A stretch of 12,322 nucleotides of DNA from QVMP01 sp047974325 (GCA_047974325.1 JBKECE010000133.1:1-12322); one strand, 5' to 3'. Counted from the stretch's first letter, positions 1 to 7,399 are shown. Made by a program: numbers and translations. Notes: generated by a model from the sequence alone, not told the origin.

Positions 1-2
1 AC

Positions 3-791
3 GACAATTCGTACTACTTTGAAAGCTATATAGCCCAAGCATACCAGATACTGAAAAGCAAAGGTAGCTTTGACCATTTCATATTCGTTGCAGACGATCT
101 GATCCTCAATCCGGCGATAGACGAAAATAACTATAAGCAACAATATGGAATTGGAATCCATGAGACTTTTTATCCAAAATTTTTATCATTGGAGCAAAGA
201 GGAAGGGAAAAGTGGCTCAACTTAATGCACATCCTATATTTTAAGATTGCAACTCCCGGATTAGAGATAAAAGGCGAATTTCCATCTTATGACGAAGCCT
301 TGATGCTTTTCAAGAAAAATGGAATAGAACCAAGCCCTCTAAACCTGAGAGATATTTATTCTCTGCCGGGATTGAAAAAATATCCACGCACTTTTAAAGG
401 TTTTTATTCATATCTGAAGAGAAAAAGAGAAATAAACAGATTGCCCAAACTCAAATCATTAAACCTGGACATACCTCTGGTCAGCGGATTTTCAGACCAT
501 TTCGTTATAGCGAATTCCGATTTCAAAAAATTCTCTCACTATTGCGGCTTGTTTGCTGCATGCAGGCTTTTTGTCGAATTTGCCATTCCCTCTGCATTGA
601 TATTATCGTGCAAAGAAAAAATCAAGACGGAGGACTCTATTGACCTGAAAAGTGTCACCTATTGGCTGAAAGACAGAGAATGTTTTGAAGATGCATACGG
701 TTTATCACTAAAAAAACTTTTATCATCGTTTCCGGAAGAGACATTATTCATACATCCCATAAAAATGTCGAAGTGGGAAATAGACATTTAG
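3..791 (+). CDS. Unrecognised protein, 3' part only (possibly glycosyltransferase-related)
   Basis: The reading frame is open from the left edge, so the gene starts outside the window; 262 residues are visible, ending WEIDI and a TAG stop. A methionine-like start could be read from TTG at 189, but the frame continues upstream without a stop and with protein-like content (FDHFIFVADDLILNP), so an internal start is unlikely. The stretch of hydrophobic residues followed by ADD resembles the strand plus acidic pair of GT-A type glycosyltransferases; this is a weak resemblance only. The rest is rich in Lys, Phe and Leu, with no membrane segment. The stop lies 27 bases before the DUF59 gene on the same strand, so the genes may be co-transcribed. 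Nearby lpxH would suit an envelope-glycan role, but that is inference and I cannot assign a function. Confidence 0.7.
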   Translation, partial: DNSYYFESYIAQAYQILKSKGSFDHFIFVADDLILNPAIDENNYKQQYGIGIHETFYPKFLSLEQRGREKWLNLMHILYFKIATPGLEIKGEFPSYDEALMLFKKNGIEPSPLNLRDIYSLPGLKKYPRTFKGFYSYLKRKREINRLPKLKSLNLDIPLVSGFSDHFVIANSDFKKFSHYCGLFAACRLFVEFAIPSALILSCKEKIKTEDSIDLKSVTYWLKDRECFEDAYGLSLKKLLSSFPEETLFIHPIKMSKWEIDI

Positions 792-818
792 AATATTTTT
801 AAATCAAAAGCATTTGTA

Positions 819-1133
819 ATGACCGAATTATTAAATATAGAAGAAAACATCGTAAAGATGTTGAAAACAGTGTATGATCCTGAAATACCTGTAAATATCT
901 ACGACCTCGGCCTGATATATAAAGTTGAAGTCGATGATGAGAAAAATGTGACCATAACAATGACACTCACTGCGCCTAACTGCCCTGCAGCAGATTTTAT
1001 TTTGGAAGACGTGAGACTCAAAATAGAATCCATTCCGGATGTAAAAAACGTCATTGTCGATCTCACATTTGAACCCGAATGGAATAAGGATATGCTGAGT
1101 GAAGAAGCCAAACTGGAATTAGGATTCTTATAA
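819..1133 (+). CDS. DUF59/MIP18-family Fe-S cluster assembly factor (SufT/PaaD-like)
   Basis: A 104-residue single-domain protein. The family signature is clear: DPEIPVNIYDLGLIY at residues 20-34, then TAPNCPAAD at 51-59 with the conserved cysteine at 55, and a C-terminal W-N-K-D-M segment (88-92) before SEEAKLELG. Members of this family act in the cytoplasm in Fe-S cluster assembly or delivery to target proteins (SufT, MIP18/CIA2, PaaD-related); Bacteroidota usually carry a short stand-alone copy like this one. Its length is normal for such copies. No suf or isc genes are beside it here, so the partner system is elsewhere. It lies 27 bases after the upstream gene and 9 bases before lpxH, which suggests a single transcript. 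The family call is firm; the exact role (SufT-like maturation) is inferred. Confidence 0.9.
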   Translation: MTELLNIEENIVKMLKTVYDPEIPVNIYDLGLIYKVEVDDEKNVTITMTLTAPNCPAADFILEDVRLKIESIPDVKNVIVDLTFEPEWNKDMLSEEAKLELGFL

Positions 1134-1142
1134 ATTCTCATT

Positions 1143-1961
1143 GTGGACAAAAAAATATATTTCCTTTCAGACTCTCATTTAGGCTCTCTGTCGCATATCA
1201 AACATCAAGATATCAGCAATAAACAGGTTTTATCATTGCCTGGAAAGAGAATCGCTAGCAATGCGCATCTCCATTCCGAACACGAAGTGGAACGTAAGCT
1301 TTGCCGATGGTTTGATATGGCTAAAGCCGATGCCCGGTCCATCTTTCTATTGGGCGATATATTCGATTTCTGGTTTGAATATAAAACAGTCGTTCCACGA
1401 GGTTTTACCCGCGTTTTAGGTAAAATATCGGAACTGACGGATGCAGGTATAGATATTCATTTTTTCATTGGCAATCATGATGTTTGGCTGACCGATTATC
1501 TGGCTCAGGAATGTGGTGTAATAGTCCACCGTGAACCTCTGGTCATTGACTTGCTGGGAAAAAAGTTCTTTCTGGCTCACGGAGATGGCTTAGGAGACAA
1601 ATCAAAGTCTTTTAAAGTGATCCGGCATCTTTTTCACAACCGATTTTGCCAAAAAGCATTCGCGACACTCCATCCACGCTGGGCACTCGCTTTGGCTCAT
1701 AAATGGTCAAATCACAGTCGTGCCACAGGAGCTATAAACGGTTATCTGGGTGAAGACAAAGAATATCTGATCAAATTCTCGAAACAGCACCTCCAAATCG
1801 CTCCCAATATTAATTTTTTCATCTATGGGCATCGACACATAATGCTCGACTTAATGATTGCGACAGATTGCCGTGTTGTCATTCTCGGTGATTGGATTTC
1901 CTATTTTTCTTACGGTGTTTTTGACGGGAACAACTTTACCCTCGAAACATTTGAAAATTGA
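1143..1961 (+). CDS. lpxH: UDP-2,3-diacylglucosamine diphosphatase LpxH
   Basis: A 272-residue calcineurin-like metallophosphoesterase. LpxH hydrolyses UDP-2,3-diacylglucosamine to lipid X and UMP, the fourth step of lipid A synthesis, at the inner face of the inner membrane. All metal-site motifs are present in order: SDSHLG (D10, H12), GDIFDFW (D72, D75), GNHD (N111, H112), AHGDG (H146) and GHRH (H230, H232). The start is GTG at 1143, nine bases after the DUF59 stop; the protein begins MDKKIYFLSDSHLG, as expected for the family, so this start is likely. One oddity is the roughly 60-residue gap between H12 and D72, against about 30 in E. coli LpxH, which implies an insertion of some 25-30 residues (about 19-48) rich in His and Ser. 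YbbF/UDP-sugar hydrolase paralogues cannot be fully excluded, but LpxH fits best. Confidence 0.88.
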   Translation: MDKKIYFLSDSHLGSLSHIKHQDISNKQVLSLPGKRIASNAHLHSEHEVERKLCRWFDMAKADARSIFLLGDIFDFWFEYKTVVPRGFTRVLGKISELTDAGIDIHFFIGNHDVWLTDYLAQECGVIVHREPLVIDLLGKKFFLAHGDGLGDKSKSFKVIRHLFHNRFCQKAFATLHPRWALALAHKWSNHSRATGAINGYLGEDKEYLIKFSKQHLQIAPNINFFIYGHRHIMLDLMIATDCRVVILGDWISYFSYGVFDGNNFTLETFEN

Positions 1962-2289
1962 CTTCTTGAATAGTATTCTTAACCCAACTTTACCTCCTCT
2001 TTTTTGATCCTCTAACATAGAAATTTTCAGTAGTGCCCATTTTATCATTTCAGTTCTTTTCGACTAATCAACAATCGAAAATAAAAGTTTTCTTATCCGT
2101 AAAATAACATAAATTTAATCGCAAATATTTTAACCTATCGGTATAATATACATAAGATTATTTAACAACCTACACCCTGTATATAGTCTATCTAAAAGGC
2201 ATCTTTTTAAAATATTTTCTTATCTTTGCTAGCCTCGTTTATCAGAAAGATTTAGTTTTTCAGTTATAATAATCAAATAGTAAATATAT
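1962..2289. other. 328-base AT-rich intergenic region
   Basis: No credible gene is seen on either strand. The minus-strand open frame at 1851-2048 overlaps the end of lpxH out of phase and resembles no family. The region separates lpxH from the PEPCK-like gene and should hold the latter's promoter; a match to the Bacteroidota -7 element is annotated at 2221-2228. A small GAATA/TATTC inverted repeat just after lpxH is too weak to call a terminator. Confidence 0.6.
2221..2228 (+). promoter_or_regulatory. Candidate Bacteroidota -7 promoter element for the PEPCK-like gene
   Basis: TATCTTTG matches the Bacteroidota sigma-ABfr -7 consensus TAnnTTTG exactly and lies 61 bases before the ATG of the PEPCK-like gene. 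No good TTTG -33 box is present at the usual 19-21 base spacing, so the call rests on one element and position. A TATAAT at 2142-2147 is not the consensus used by the housekeeping sigma factor of this phylum. Confidence 0.45.
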
Positions 2290-4023
2290 ATGCTACATGA
2301 ATTTACGTTATCTCGCGGTAGAGCGATGATAAACTTTACGATGAAGTATTGCGATACAAAGCAGAAACTTCTTAGCAGTTATGGTTTTAAGCGAGTAGCC
2401 GAAGCATTTGTAAAAAGCCTAAAAAAAGACGAAATAATCATATACGAATATTATTTGAAAGCATTCGGCACGGAAGAAAATTTCGTGGAATCGCTTATCG
2501 AAACATTCAAACTTCTCACAGTCTTCAAAGTAGACGAAGTAGTGGCTGTGGACAACAAATATTCTATCTTTTTTGAAGACAAAGACCTTTTCATTGAAGT
2601 GATAGACCTCCTATCCCTCTATTGGAAAAAGATCGAAAGATATTCCATCGTTAGGAACAATCAATTGGGTCAGGGACTTCAAAATGTGCGTTTCATTCAA
2701 GCCAACGATATGTTCAACGAACTTGTACTTGCCACATACAGGCGAATACAAGACACTGTGAATGGATATGAGCAACGTGTCTACAGGCAAACCATAGCCG
2801 GAGCAAATGCCAGCCTGACACTAAACGATGTCAACTGGAATTGTCCTATCGAATATAAAGGTTTGGCTAGCATTCCATTCATCAGCACGGTTGTTATCCA
2901 GCCTCCGTTCATATCCTACACTAAAAGAAACACACGCGACGGGATTTTTCACGAACATCAGCAAAATCCGCTCGAAAACATCATTCTGAACGAGGACGAT
3001 TGGTTTGTCTTCCCTGCTAAAGTGGGAAATATGCTCACGTTCGTTTATTTCCACAACGACTTCATGGTTCACGGTGTAGGGCTTGCCAACTTGTTTGAAC
3101 TAGCAAAAGAAAGCGAATATATCGGTAAAAAACCGGATATAATCTATGTTTTCGGATATCCTGATGGGGAAGATGAAAAACGTACATTCTACTATCGCGA
3201 CAAGAAAAACGATATTCTCATCGGTTATGCTAATTATTGTGACGATATTGACTATTTCGGCTACATGAAAAAGATGTTGCTCACTCTGCACAATCTGAAA
3301 CAGATAGAGAAAAAGAACTTACCTATACATGGAGCAATGGTTAACATTGTGCTGAAAAACGGTAAGGAATCGAACATAATCATCATGGGAGACAGTGGTG
3401 CAGGCAAATCTGAAAGTCTGGAAGCATTCCGTTCCCTCAATGCGTCATATATCCGCCACATGAGAGTTATTTTTGACGATATGGGATTTCTCCAAAAAGA
3501 AGCAGATGGCTCTATAACAGGCTACGGAACAGAGATCGGAGCATTTGTGCGCATCGATGACCTTGATCCTGCATACGCCTACGAGCAATTGGACAGAGGT
3601 ATTTATACCAATCCGGACAAAATAAACGCACGTGTCACTATTCCCATCTCGACTTATGAGGTGATAATGAAAGGTTACAAAGTAGACATCATGCTCTATG
3701 CCAATAATTATTCTGAGTCAGACAAAAAAATTGTGTTCTACGATGACCTGAATGCTGCAATTAAAATATTTGAGGACGGAGCACGTAAAGCAAAAGGAAC
3801 AACCACAGAGAAGGGACTTGTTAAATCTTACTTTGCCAATCCATTTGGACCAGTTCAAGAACAGGCTGAAACAGAAATACTTGTTCGTCAATATTTTAAA
3901 GACATGAAAGATCAAGGCGTGAAAATCGGAGAGATTCATACCTCTCTGGCGATAGAAAACAAAGCAAAAGACGGTCCGCACGAAGCAGCAGTAGAATTGT
4001 TCTCACTGATAAACGATAATTAG
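2290..4023 (+). CDS. PEP carboxykinase/HPr kinase-superfamily ATP-binding protein
   Basis: A 577-residue soluble protein whose C-terminal half carries a PEPCK-type catalytic core. The run Y-F-G-Y-M-K-K (322-328) followed 19 residues later by L-P-I-H (H347) matches YAGEMKK...LPMH of ATP-dependent PEPCK, where Lys213 and His232 bind the metal and are also 19 apart. Then come a P-loop GDSGAGKSE (367-375), an Asp pair in VIFDDMG (D396, D397) and N-A-R-V-T-I-P-I (R448), equivalent to the N-T-R region around PEPCK Arg333. The P-loop is not the PEPCK form GLSGTGKTT but looks like that of HPr kinase/phosphorylase, and the Glu of the GEMKK motif is Tyr. The first 190 residues match nothing I know. It may be a divergent PEPCK or a kinase on another substrate; automated annotation probably says PEPCK. 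It stands alone between its own promoter region and a terminator. Alternative starts are Met13 and Met18. Confidence 0.8.
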   Translation: MLHEFTLSRGRAMINFTMKYCDTKQKLLSSYGFKRVAEAFVKSLKKDEIIIYEYYLKAFGTEENFVESLIETFKLLTVFKVDEVVAVDNKYSIFFEDKDLFIEVIDLLSLYWKKIERYSIVRNNQLGQGLQNVRFIQANDMFNELVLATYRRIQDTVNGYEQRVYRQTIAGANASLTLNDVNWNCPIEYKGLASIPFISTVVIQPPFISYTKRNTRDGIFHEHQQNPLENIILNEDDWFVFPAKVGNMLTFVYFHNDFMVHGVGLANLFELAKESEYIGKKPDIIYVFGYPDGEDEKRTFYYRDKKNDILIGYANYCDDIDYFGYMKKMLLTLHNLKQIEKKNLPIHGAMVNIVLKNGKESNIIIMGDSGAGKSESLEAFRSLNASYIRHMRVIFDDMGFLQKEADGSITGYGTEIGAFVRIDDLDPAYAYEQLDRGIYTNPDKINARVTIPISTYEVIMKGYKVDIMLYANNYSESDKKIVFYDDLNAAIKIFEDGARKAKGTTTEKGLVKSYFANPFGPVQEQAETEILVRQYFKDMKDQGVKIGEIHTSLAIENKAKDGPHEAAVELFSLINDN

Positions 4024-4038
4024 AAATTCAACTAAAAA

Positions 4039-4080
4039 ATATAAAAGAGGTTAATCGACATGGATTAACCTCTTTTATAT
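4039..4080. terminator. Bidirectional terminator, perfect 18-bp stem
   Basis: The arms 4039-4056 and 4063-4080 are exact reverse complements around the six-base loop GACATG, followed on the plus strand by a T-rich tract; the A-rich sequence before the left arm gives a U-rich tract on the minus strand. It lies between the convergent PEPCK-like and methyltransferase genes, so it can stop both transcripts. The right arm includes the methyltransferase stop codon and its last codons. Confidence 0.9.
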
Positions 4081-4821
4081 TTTTCGACCTACGAAAAATA
4101 CATATCCATAATGATCTCCATATTTTTCAAAAAAATCTATTTCCATGTCAATTTCCTTAACCAATCTTCCGGCTTCGGGACTGTCGGGATATTTTTGCAG
4201 AAATTTACCAAAGTTTTTTTCTAATGGACAAAAATAATTCCACCAACATTCATCCGGCATAACAAAATGAGCGATTGTAATAAATCCAGATTCTTCAAAC
4301 TGCCTGATTCTAGACGAAATCGTATCTATTTCCTTCTCGCTATTATTCCAATACTCCAATACGATTTGGGGAGAATTTTCTTGTAGCCAACAATAAGAGC
4401 ATAACCCAACATAGCCGCCTTTTTTAAGATATTTTCCCCATGCATTAAGTGCAAATTTCAGATTCACTACATTAACAATAGACTCAGCCCATATCATATC
4501 TAATTCTTCCGCGAAAAAAGGCAGATTATCCGGCTGAGACAATACTGGAGAAATACGGTTATTCAGTTTCTGTATCTCCAGCTCTGCCTCCAAATATTTG
4601 ACAAATTGATCATTAAAATCAACTGCTATAATTTGGGCATTCGTCGCTTCATATAAAATGACCGTTTGTTGACCCGTACCACTACCAATATCAGCAATTT
4701 TTCTAAATCGTGGCAACTTTTCTATAAAACTAAGAGCCTGCATCGTTGCACGATAACTATTGGGAGCCAAGCCCTCAGCTTGGAGGAAAAATTCAGTTTT
4801 GTGATGATTAAAGGTTGTCAT
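4075..4821 (-). CDS. Class I SAM-dependent methyltransferase
   Basis: A 248-residue cytoplasmic protein of the Rossmann-fold methyltransferase class. Motif I is IADIGSGTG at residues 42-50; the acidic residue ending strand beta2 is D68 in IIAVDFN; L-D-M-I-W-A-E is the post-beta4 segment. The N-terminal pattern (a Met, then an S-Y-R-A-T-M-Q-A-L-S-F-I helix) and the C-terminal KYGDHYGYVFFVGRK match the layout I recall for a structurally solved but functionally unassigned Bacteroides methyltransferase family, so the protein is complete. The frame is open up to 4914, but that start would overlap the acyltransferase gene by 80 bases; the ATG at 4821 leaves a 13-base gap after the acyltransferase stop and gives the family-like N-terminus. 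Its methyl acceptor is unknown. It is probably co-transcribed with the upstream acyltransferase and ends inside the shared terminator hairpin. Confidence 0.88.
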   Translation of the reverse strand: MTTFNHHKTEFFLQAEGLAPNSYRATMQALSFIEKLPRFRKIADIGSGTGQQTVILYEATNAQIIAVDFNDQFVKYLEAELEIQKLNNRISPVLSQPDNLPFFAEELDMIWAESIVNVVNLKFALNAWGKYLKKGGYVGLCSYCWLQENSPQIVLEYWNNSEKEIDTISSRIRQFEESGFITIAHFVMPDECWWNYFCPLEKNFGKFLQKYPDSPEAGRLVKEIDMEIDFFEKYGDHYGYVFFVGRKI

Positions 4822-4834
4822 TTTAGTTATAGCA

Positions 4835-5959
4835 TCATAAGTATTTTTTTCTAAGAAAGTGCCGAATTGGCATGTCATAGAATCTGGTGATGAGATATGC
4901 AATAGCAACAGCAATCACAACAACAAGCAATCCCTGAATCCAGGATTGCGCCAATGAAAGTTCGTGATTTGTTACCCATGCCATATATACATAAGCAATT
5001 GGATAATGCGTTATATAGATCGGATAGGAAATGTCTCCAAAGAACTTACAAATTTTGGAAGATCGTTTGCCTTGTATCTTTCCTCCTGCACCTAACCATA
5101 TTATAGTCGGAAAAAGTATAATTAAGCAAAAGCATTCATACAAGCGATTCCAGATATTGTTCTCTCCACCCAAATGAGGCATAGACAAAAATATAACTAA
5201 CAAAAGACTGGCTGACAGAAAAGCATTTTTTGTGTAATGCAATTTTCCTATTCTGGCCAACAACAAACCAGCCAGAAACGGAAAGGCTAAGCGAATAAAA
5301 CCAATTTTGAGTTGAGTGGGATCATCCACTGACCATCCCCCAATAATGTCACCATTAGGATTAGTCAACGCATAACAGATAGTCAATCCTGCTGCTACTA
5401 CAACAAGAAAAGATAAAACAAGCTTCGTTGTTTTGCGCAGAATAAGAGCATACATAATGTTTGCAATGTATTCAAAAAACAGAGACCACGCAGGTCCATT
5501 CAGGGGATGCATCTCATTCCAACCTCTTATATCCAAACCTTTTCCCACCGGTATCAGAGTGAAACCAATGAGCATAACCAATAACATTTTCCAGAGAGGA
5601 ACATCGTGAATACCTTCCCAACCTAAATTCGGAGAATCCTGAAAATAGAAAAGTAAAGCTCCAACTATCATCCCTGCTATTATCATTGGTTGCAAGCGAA
5701 TAATACGGCGTTTAAAAAAATCTTTTAAGGTCATTTTTCCCCACCGATCGTCATAAGCATACCCAAGTACAAAACCCGAAAGCAAAAAGAAAAAATCAAC
5801 AGCCAAATAGCCATGATTAATAATTTGTTTCGTGTGATCACCATGAGAGTGTATTTCAAATACATGGAATAAAACAACCAGAATAGCAGCAACACCCCTC
5901 AGCCCATCCAGTATTTCATAGTGTGGCTTGGAACCTTTTAAATCTATCACCTCTTTCAT
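4835..5959 (-). CDS. Acyltransferase family 3 integral membrane protein (OafA/NodX-like)
   Basis: A 374-residue polytopic inner-membrane protein with about ten hydrophobic segments, the normal length for an acyltransferase-3 protein without a fused SGNH domain. Family motifs are visible: E-I-L-D-G-L-R-G at 15-22, followed by the membrane helix holding the conserved His (H32); Y-L-A-V-D-F-F-F-L-L-S-G-F at 51-63; F-F-K-R-R-I-I-R-L-Q-P at 81-91; and G-P-A-W-S-L-F-F-E-Y at 155-164. Members transfer acetyl or other short acyl groups from the cytoplasmic side to O-antigen, capsule, peptidoglycan or antibiotics. The acceptor cannot be read from the sequence. It is the first gene of a two-gene minus-strand unit with the methyltransferase, divergent from the AraC-type regulator, which is therefore the likely controller. 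The ATG at 5959 gives the expected short N-terminal tail before the DGLRG motif. Confidence 0.92.
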   Translation of the reverse strand: MKEVIDLKGSKPHYEILDGLRGVAAILVVLFHVFEIHSHGDHTKQIINHGYLAVDFFFLLSGFVLGYAYDDRWGKMTLKDFFKRRIIRLQPMIIAGMIVGALLFYFQDSPNLGWEGIHDVPLWKMLLVMLIGFTLIPVGKGLDIRGWNEMHPLNGPAWSLFFEYIANIMYALILRKTTKLVLSFLVVVAAGLTICYALTNPNGDIIGGWSVDDPTQLKIGFIRLAFPFLAGLLLARIGKLHYTKNAFLSASLLLVIFLSMPHLGGENNIWNRLYECFCLIILFPTIIWLGAGGKIQGKRSSKICKFFGDISYPIYITHYPIAYVYMAWVTNHELSLAQSWIQGLLVVVIAVAIAYLITRFYDMPIRHFLRKKYL

Positions 5960-6001
5960 CTAATTAACTCTATTATATATTGGAATAATTGTATCTGATA
6001 G

Positions 6002-6009
6002 CAAAAATA
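6002..6009 (-). promoter_or_regulatory. Candidate -7 promoter element for the acyltransferase-methyltransferase unit
   Basis: Read on the minus strand this is TATTTTTG, an exact fit to TAnnTTTG, 42 bases before the acyltransferase ATG. No TTTG -33 box lies at standard spacing. The direct repeat at 6029-6064 begins 20 bases upstream of this element, where an activator would sit, which would fit a promoter that depends on the neighbouring AraC-type protein. Confidence 0.4.
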
Positions 6010-6028
6010 CAGTAAAAACAAAATAGCC

Positions 6029-6064
6029 CATTGTATTATATTTTATTATCATTGTATTATATTT
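6029..6064. repeat. 15-bp tandem direct repeat, candidate AraC-type operator
   Basis: CATTGTATTATATTT occurs at 6029-6043 and again, identically, at 6050-6064, with a six-base spacer. The 21-bp period equals two helical turns, the spacing typical of paired half-sites bound on one DNA face by AraC-family dimers. It lies in the 132-bp gap between the divergent acyltransferase and AraC-type genes, and the second copy overlaps the candidate -7 element of the regulator gene, so autorepression is possible. The repeat is seen directly; binding is inferred. Confidence 0.65.
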
Positions 6065-6065
6065 G
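6058..6065 (+). promoter_or_regulatory. Candidate -7 promoter element for the AraC-type gene
   Basis: TATATTTG fits TAnnTTTG and ends 26 bases before the ATG. An ATTG at 6030-6033 is 24 bases upstream, longer than the usual 19-21 spacing. The element overlaps the second copy of the direct repeat, so a bound regulator could block RNA polymerase here. Confidence 0.4.
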
Positions 6066-6091
6066 TATATTAAGGATAAATATGAAGATAA

Positions 6092-6940
6092 ATGCTTAAA
6101 AAAATAAAATATACTCATATTCCAAAATCTGAGGAATATTCGTTTCACTTTGATCATGTCAGAATCTATTGGGATGAGCAGATTACCCTCCATCAACAAA
6201 AAACATGGGAACTCTCTTATGTGATCACAGGAAGCGGAACCAGAATCATTGGCGACACAATAGAACCTTTTTCGCGGGGCGAGATAATCCTCATACCTCC
6301 CGATATGCCTCATTGTTGGTCATTTGATGCTCTGGATGCAAATGAAAGTGGTAAAATAGAGAATATAACCATCACATTTTCGGATCGGTTTCTTGAAAAT
6401 TGCATATCTACTTTTCCCGAAATGAATGATTATATTAGGGGAATACAACAAAATACAAAGGCTATTTCTTTTAAAGGAGAAACACTTGCCCCGTTACAAT
6501 ACATAATAAGTTCGATGGCAGAACAATCGACAGTTGAAAGAATTTCTTCACTTATCAAAATATTAGCCTTAATATCTTCTCTGGAAAATACGGATGCTGT
6601 AGGCAGATATATCGTAGAAGACAGAAAAAAAGATAGGATGCAGAAGATATTGTTATACATAATGAATAATTATCAAAATACAATCTCATTGGAAGAAATG
6701 GCTAAACTTGTCGATCTGGATAGATCTTCATTCTGTATCTTTTTCAAAAAAATGACAGGAAAAACATTTTTTTCCTACTTAACTGAATACAGAATTGAAT
6801 CATCCTGTCAGATGATCATAAAAACAAATATGACAATTGCTGAGATCTGCTTCGCTTCGGGTTTTAAAGATGTACCTTACTACAATCGGGTTTTTAAGAA
6901 AGTAAAAAATATCACTCCTACGGAATATCGAAAAATATAA
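6092..6940 (+). CDS. AraC-family transcriptional regulator, cupin sensor plus HTH
   Basis: A 282-residue protein with the classical AraC two-domain plan. Residues about 15-105 form a cupin-like sensor (WELSYVITGSGTRIIGD, G-E-I-I-L-I-P-P-D-M-P-H at 63-74). Residues about 183-282 form the DNA-binding domain with two helix-turn-helix units: one at about 199-220 (SLEEMAKLVDLDRSSFCIFF) and one at about 248-269 (TIAEICFASGFKDVPYYNRVF), ending with the family signature ITPTEYRK. The length is typical. The ligand is unknown; proteins of this sort often sense sugars or small aromatic compounds. It is divergent from the acyltransferase-methyltransferase pair across 132 bp holding a 21-bp-period direct repeat, which makes it the probable regulator of that pair and of itself. 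The minus-strand open frame across its 5' end (5960-6313) is a shadow. Confidence 0.93.
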   Translation: MLKKIKYTHIPKSEEYSFHFDHVRIYWDEQITLHQQKTWELSYVITGSGTRIIGDTIEPFSRGEIILIPPDMPHCWSFDALDANESGKIENITITFSDRFLENCISTFPEMNDYIRGIQQNTKAISFKGETLAPLQYIISSMAEQSTVERISSLIKILALISSLENTDAVGRYIVEDRKKDRMQKILLYIMNNYQNTISLEEMAKLVDLDRSSFCIFFKKMTGKTFFSYLTEYRIESSCQMIIKTNMTIAEICFASGFKDVPYYNRVFKKVKNITPTEYRKI

Positions 6941-7036
6941 TAATATCGAAAAAATCTCTTTTTATTTCATCAAGATAGGCTTCCAAATAAAACAAACACA
7001 TTATCTTTATACTTTCTTTAGATTGTGTGTAAGGAT

Positions 7037-7399
7037 ATGTTCGCAATAGAATCAAACAAAAGGTTGTCAGTCAGGCAGAAAATAGCCATACTATTCGTAG
7101 GGTTGTTTTTCAGCACAATCTTGTTGAAACCATTGCACTTCCTGTTTGTCGATCACAACGAAGAGCATCCTATTTCGGCAACAGCAGCCACAGGTAGCAA
7201 TTCTACTGCCAGCCATGAGCATGATTGTAATATCTGTCAATTCAATTTTCAGTATTTTACAACACATCAGTTTGCAGAAATAACGCATTATATCAGGACT
7301 CATTTCCTGAAAATAGAAGTATACGAAGTATTGGCTTATTTCTCACAGCAAGCCACCTACATTTCACTGAGAGCACCTCCCGCTATATTATTCAATTAA
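7037..7399 (+). CDS. Small His/Cys-rich membrane protein, possibly metal-associated
   Basis: A 120-residue protein with a basic N-terminus, one hydrophobic segment (about 15-38), then a region probably outside the cytoplasm with clustered metal-ligand residues: F-V-D-H-N-E-E-H (H40, H44) and S-H-E-H-D-C-N-I-C-Q (H60, H62, C64, C67). It ends S-L-R-A-P-P-A-I-L-F-N; an R-[AG]-P-P ending is, as far as I recall, also found in small DUF2946-like proteins associated with metal receptors. The frame can start at GTG 7025, but the ATG at 7037 is preferred. It lies 182 bases before the TonB-dependent receptor on the same strand and is probably part of the same regulon. I do not recognise it as a named family; metal binding (Cu, Zn or another soft metal) is inferred from the residues and the neighbour. 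Confidence 0.72.
   Translation: MFAIESNKRLSVRQKIAILFVGLFFSTILLKPLHFLFVDHNEEHPISATAATGSNSTASHEHDCNICQFNFQYFTTHQFAEITHYIRTHFLKIEVYEVLAYFSQQATYISLRAPPAILFN

Noticed and set aside
1967..1983. GAATA/TATTC inverted repeat after lpxH as a terminator
   Set aside because: Only five pairs of A/T-rich stem and no following T tract of note.
2142..2147. TATAAT resembling an E. coli-type -10 box
   Set aside because: The housekeeping sigma of Bacteroidota uses TAnnTTTG; TATAAT is expected by chance in such AT-rich DNA.
4822..4914. Longer methyltransferase start giving a 31-residue N-terminal extension
   Set aside because: It would overlap the acyltransferase gene by 80 bases, and the extension resembles antisense-phase noise rather than a signal peptide or domain.
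5960..6313. 117-codon minus-strand open frame directly upstream of the acyltransferase gene
   Set aside because: It covers the 5' part of the AraC-type gene antisense and the AT-rich promoter gap; its translation is Phe/Ile/Tyr-rich with no domain signal.
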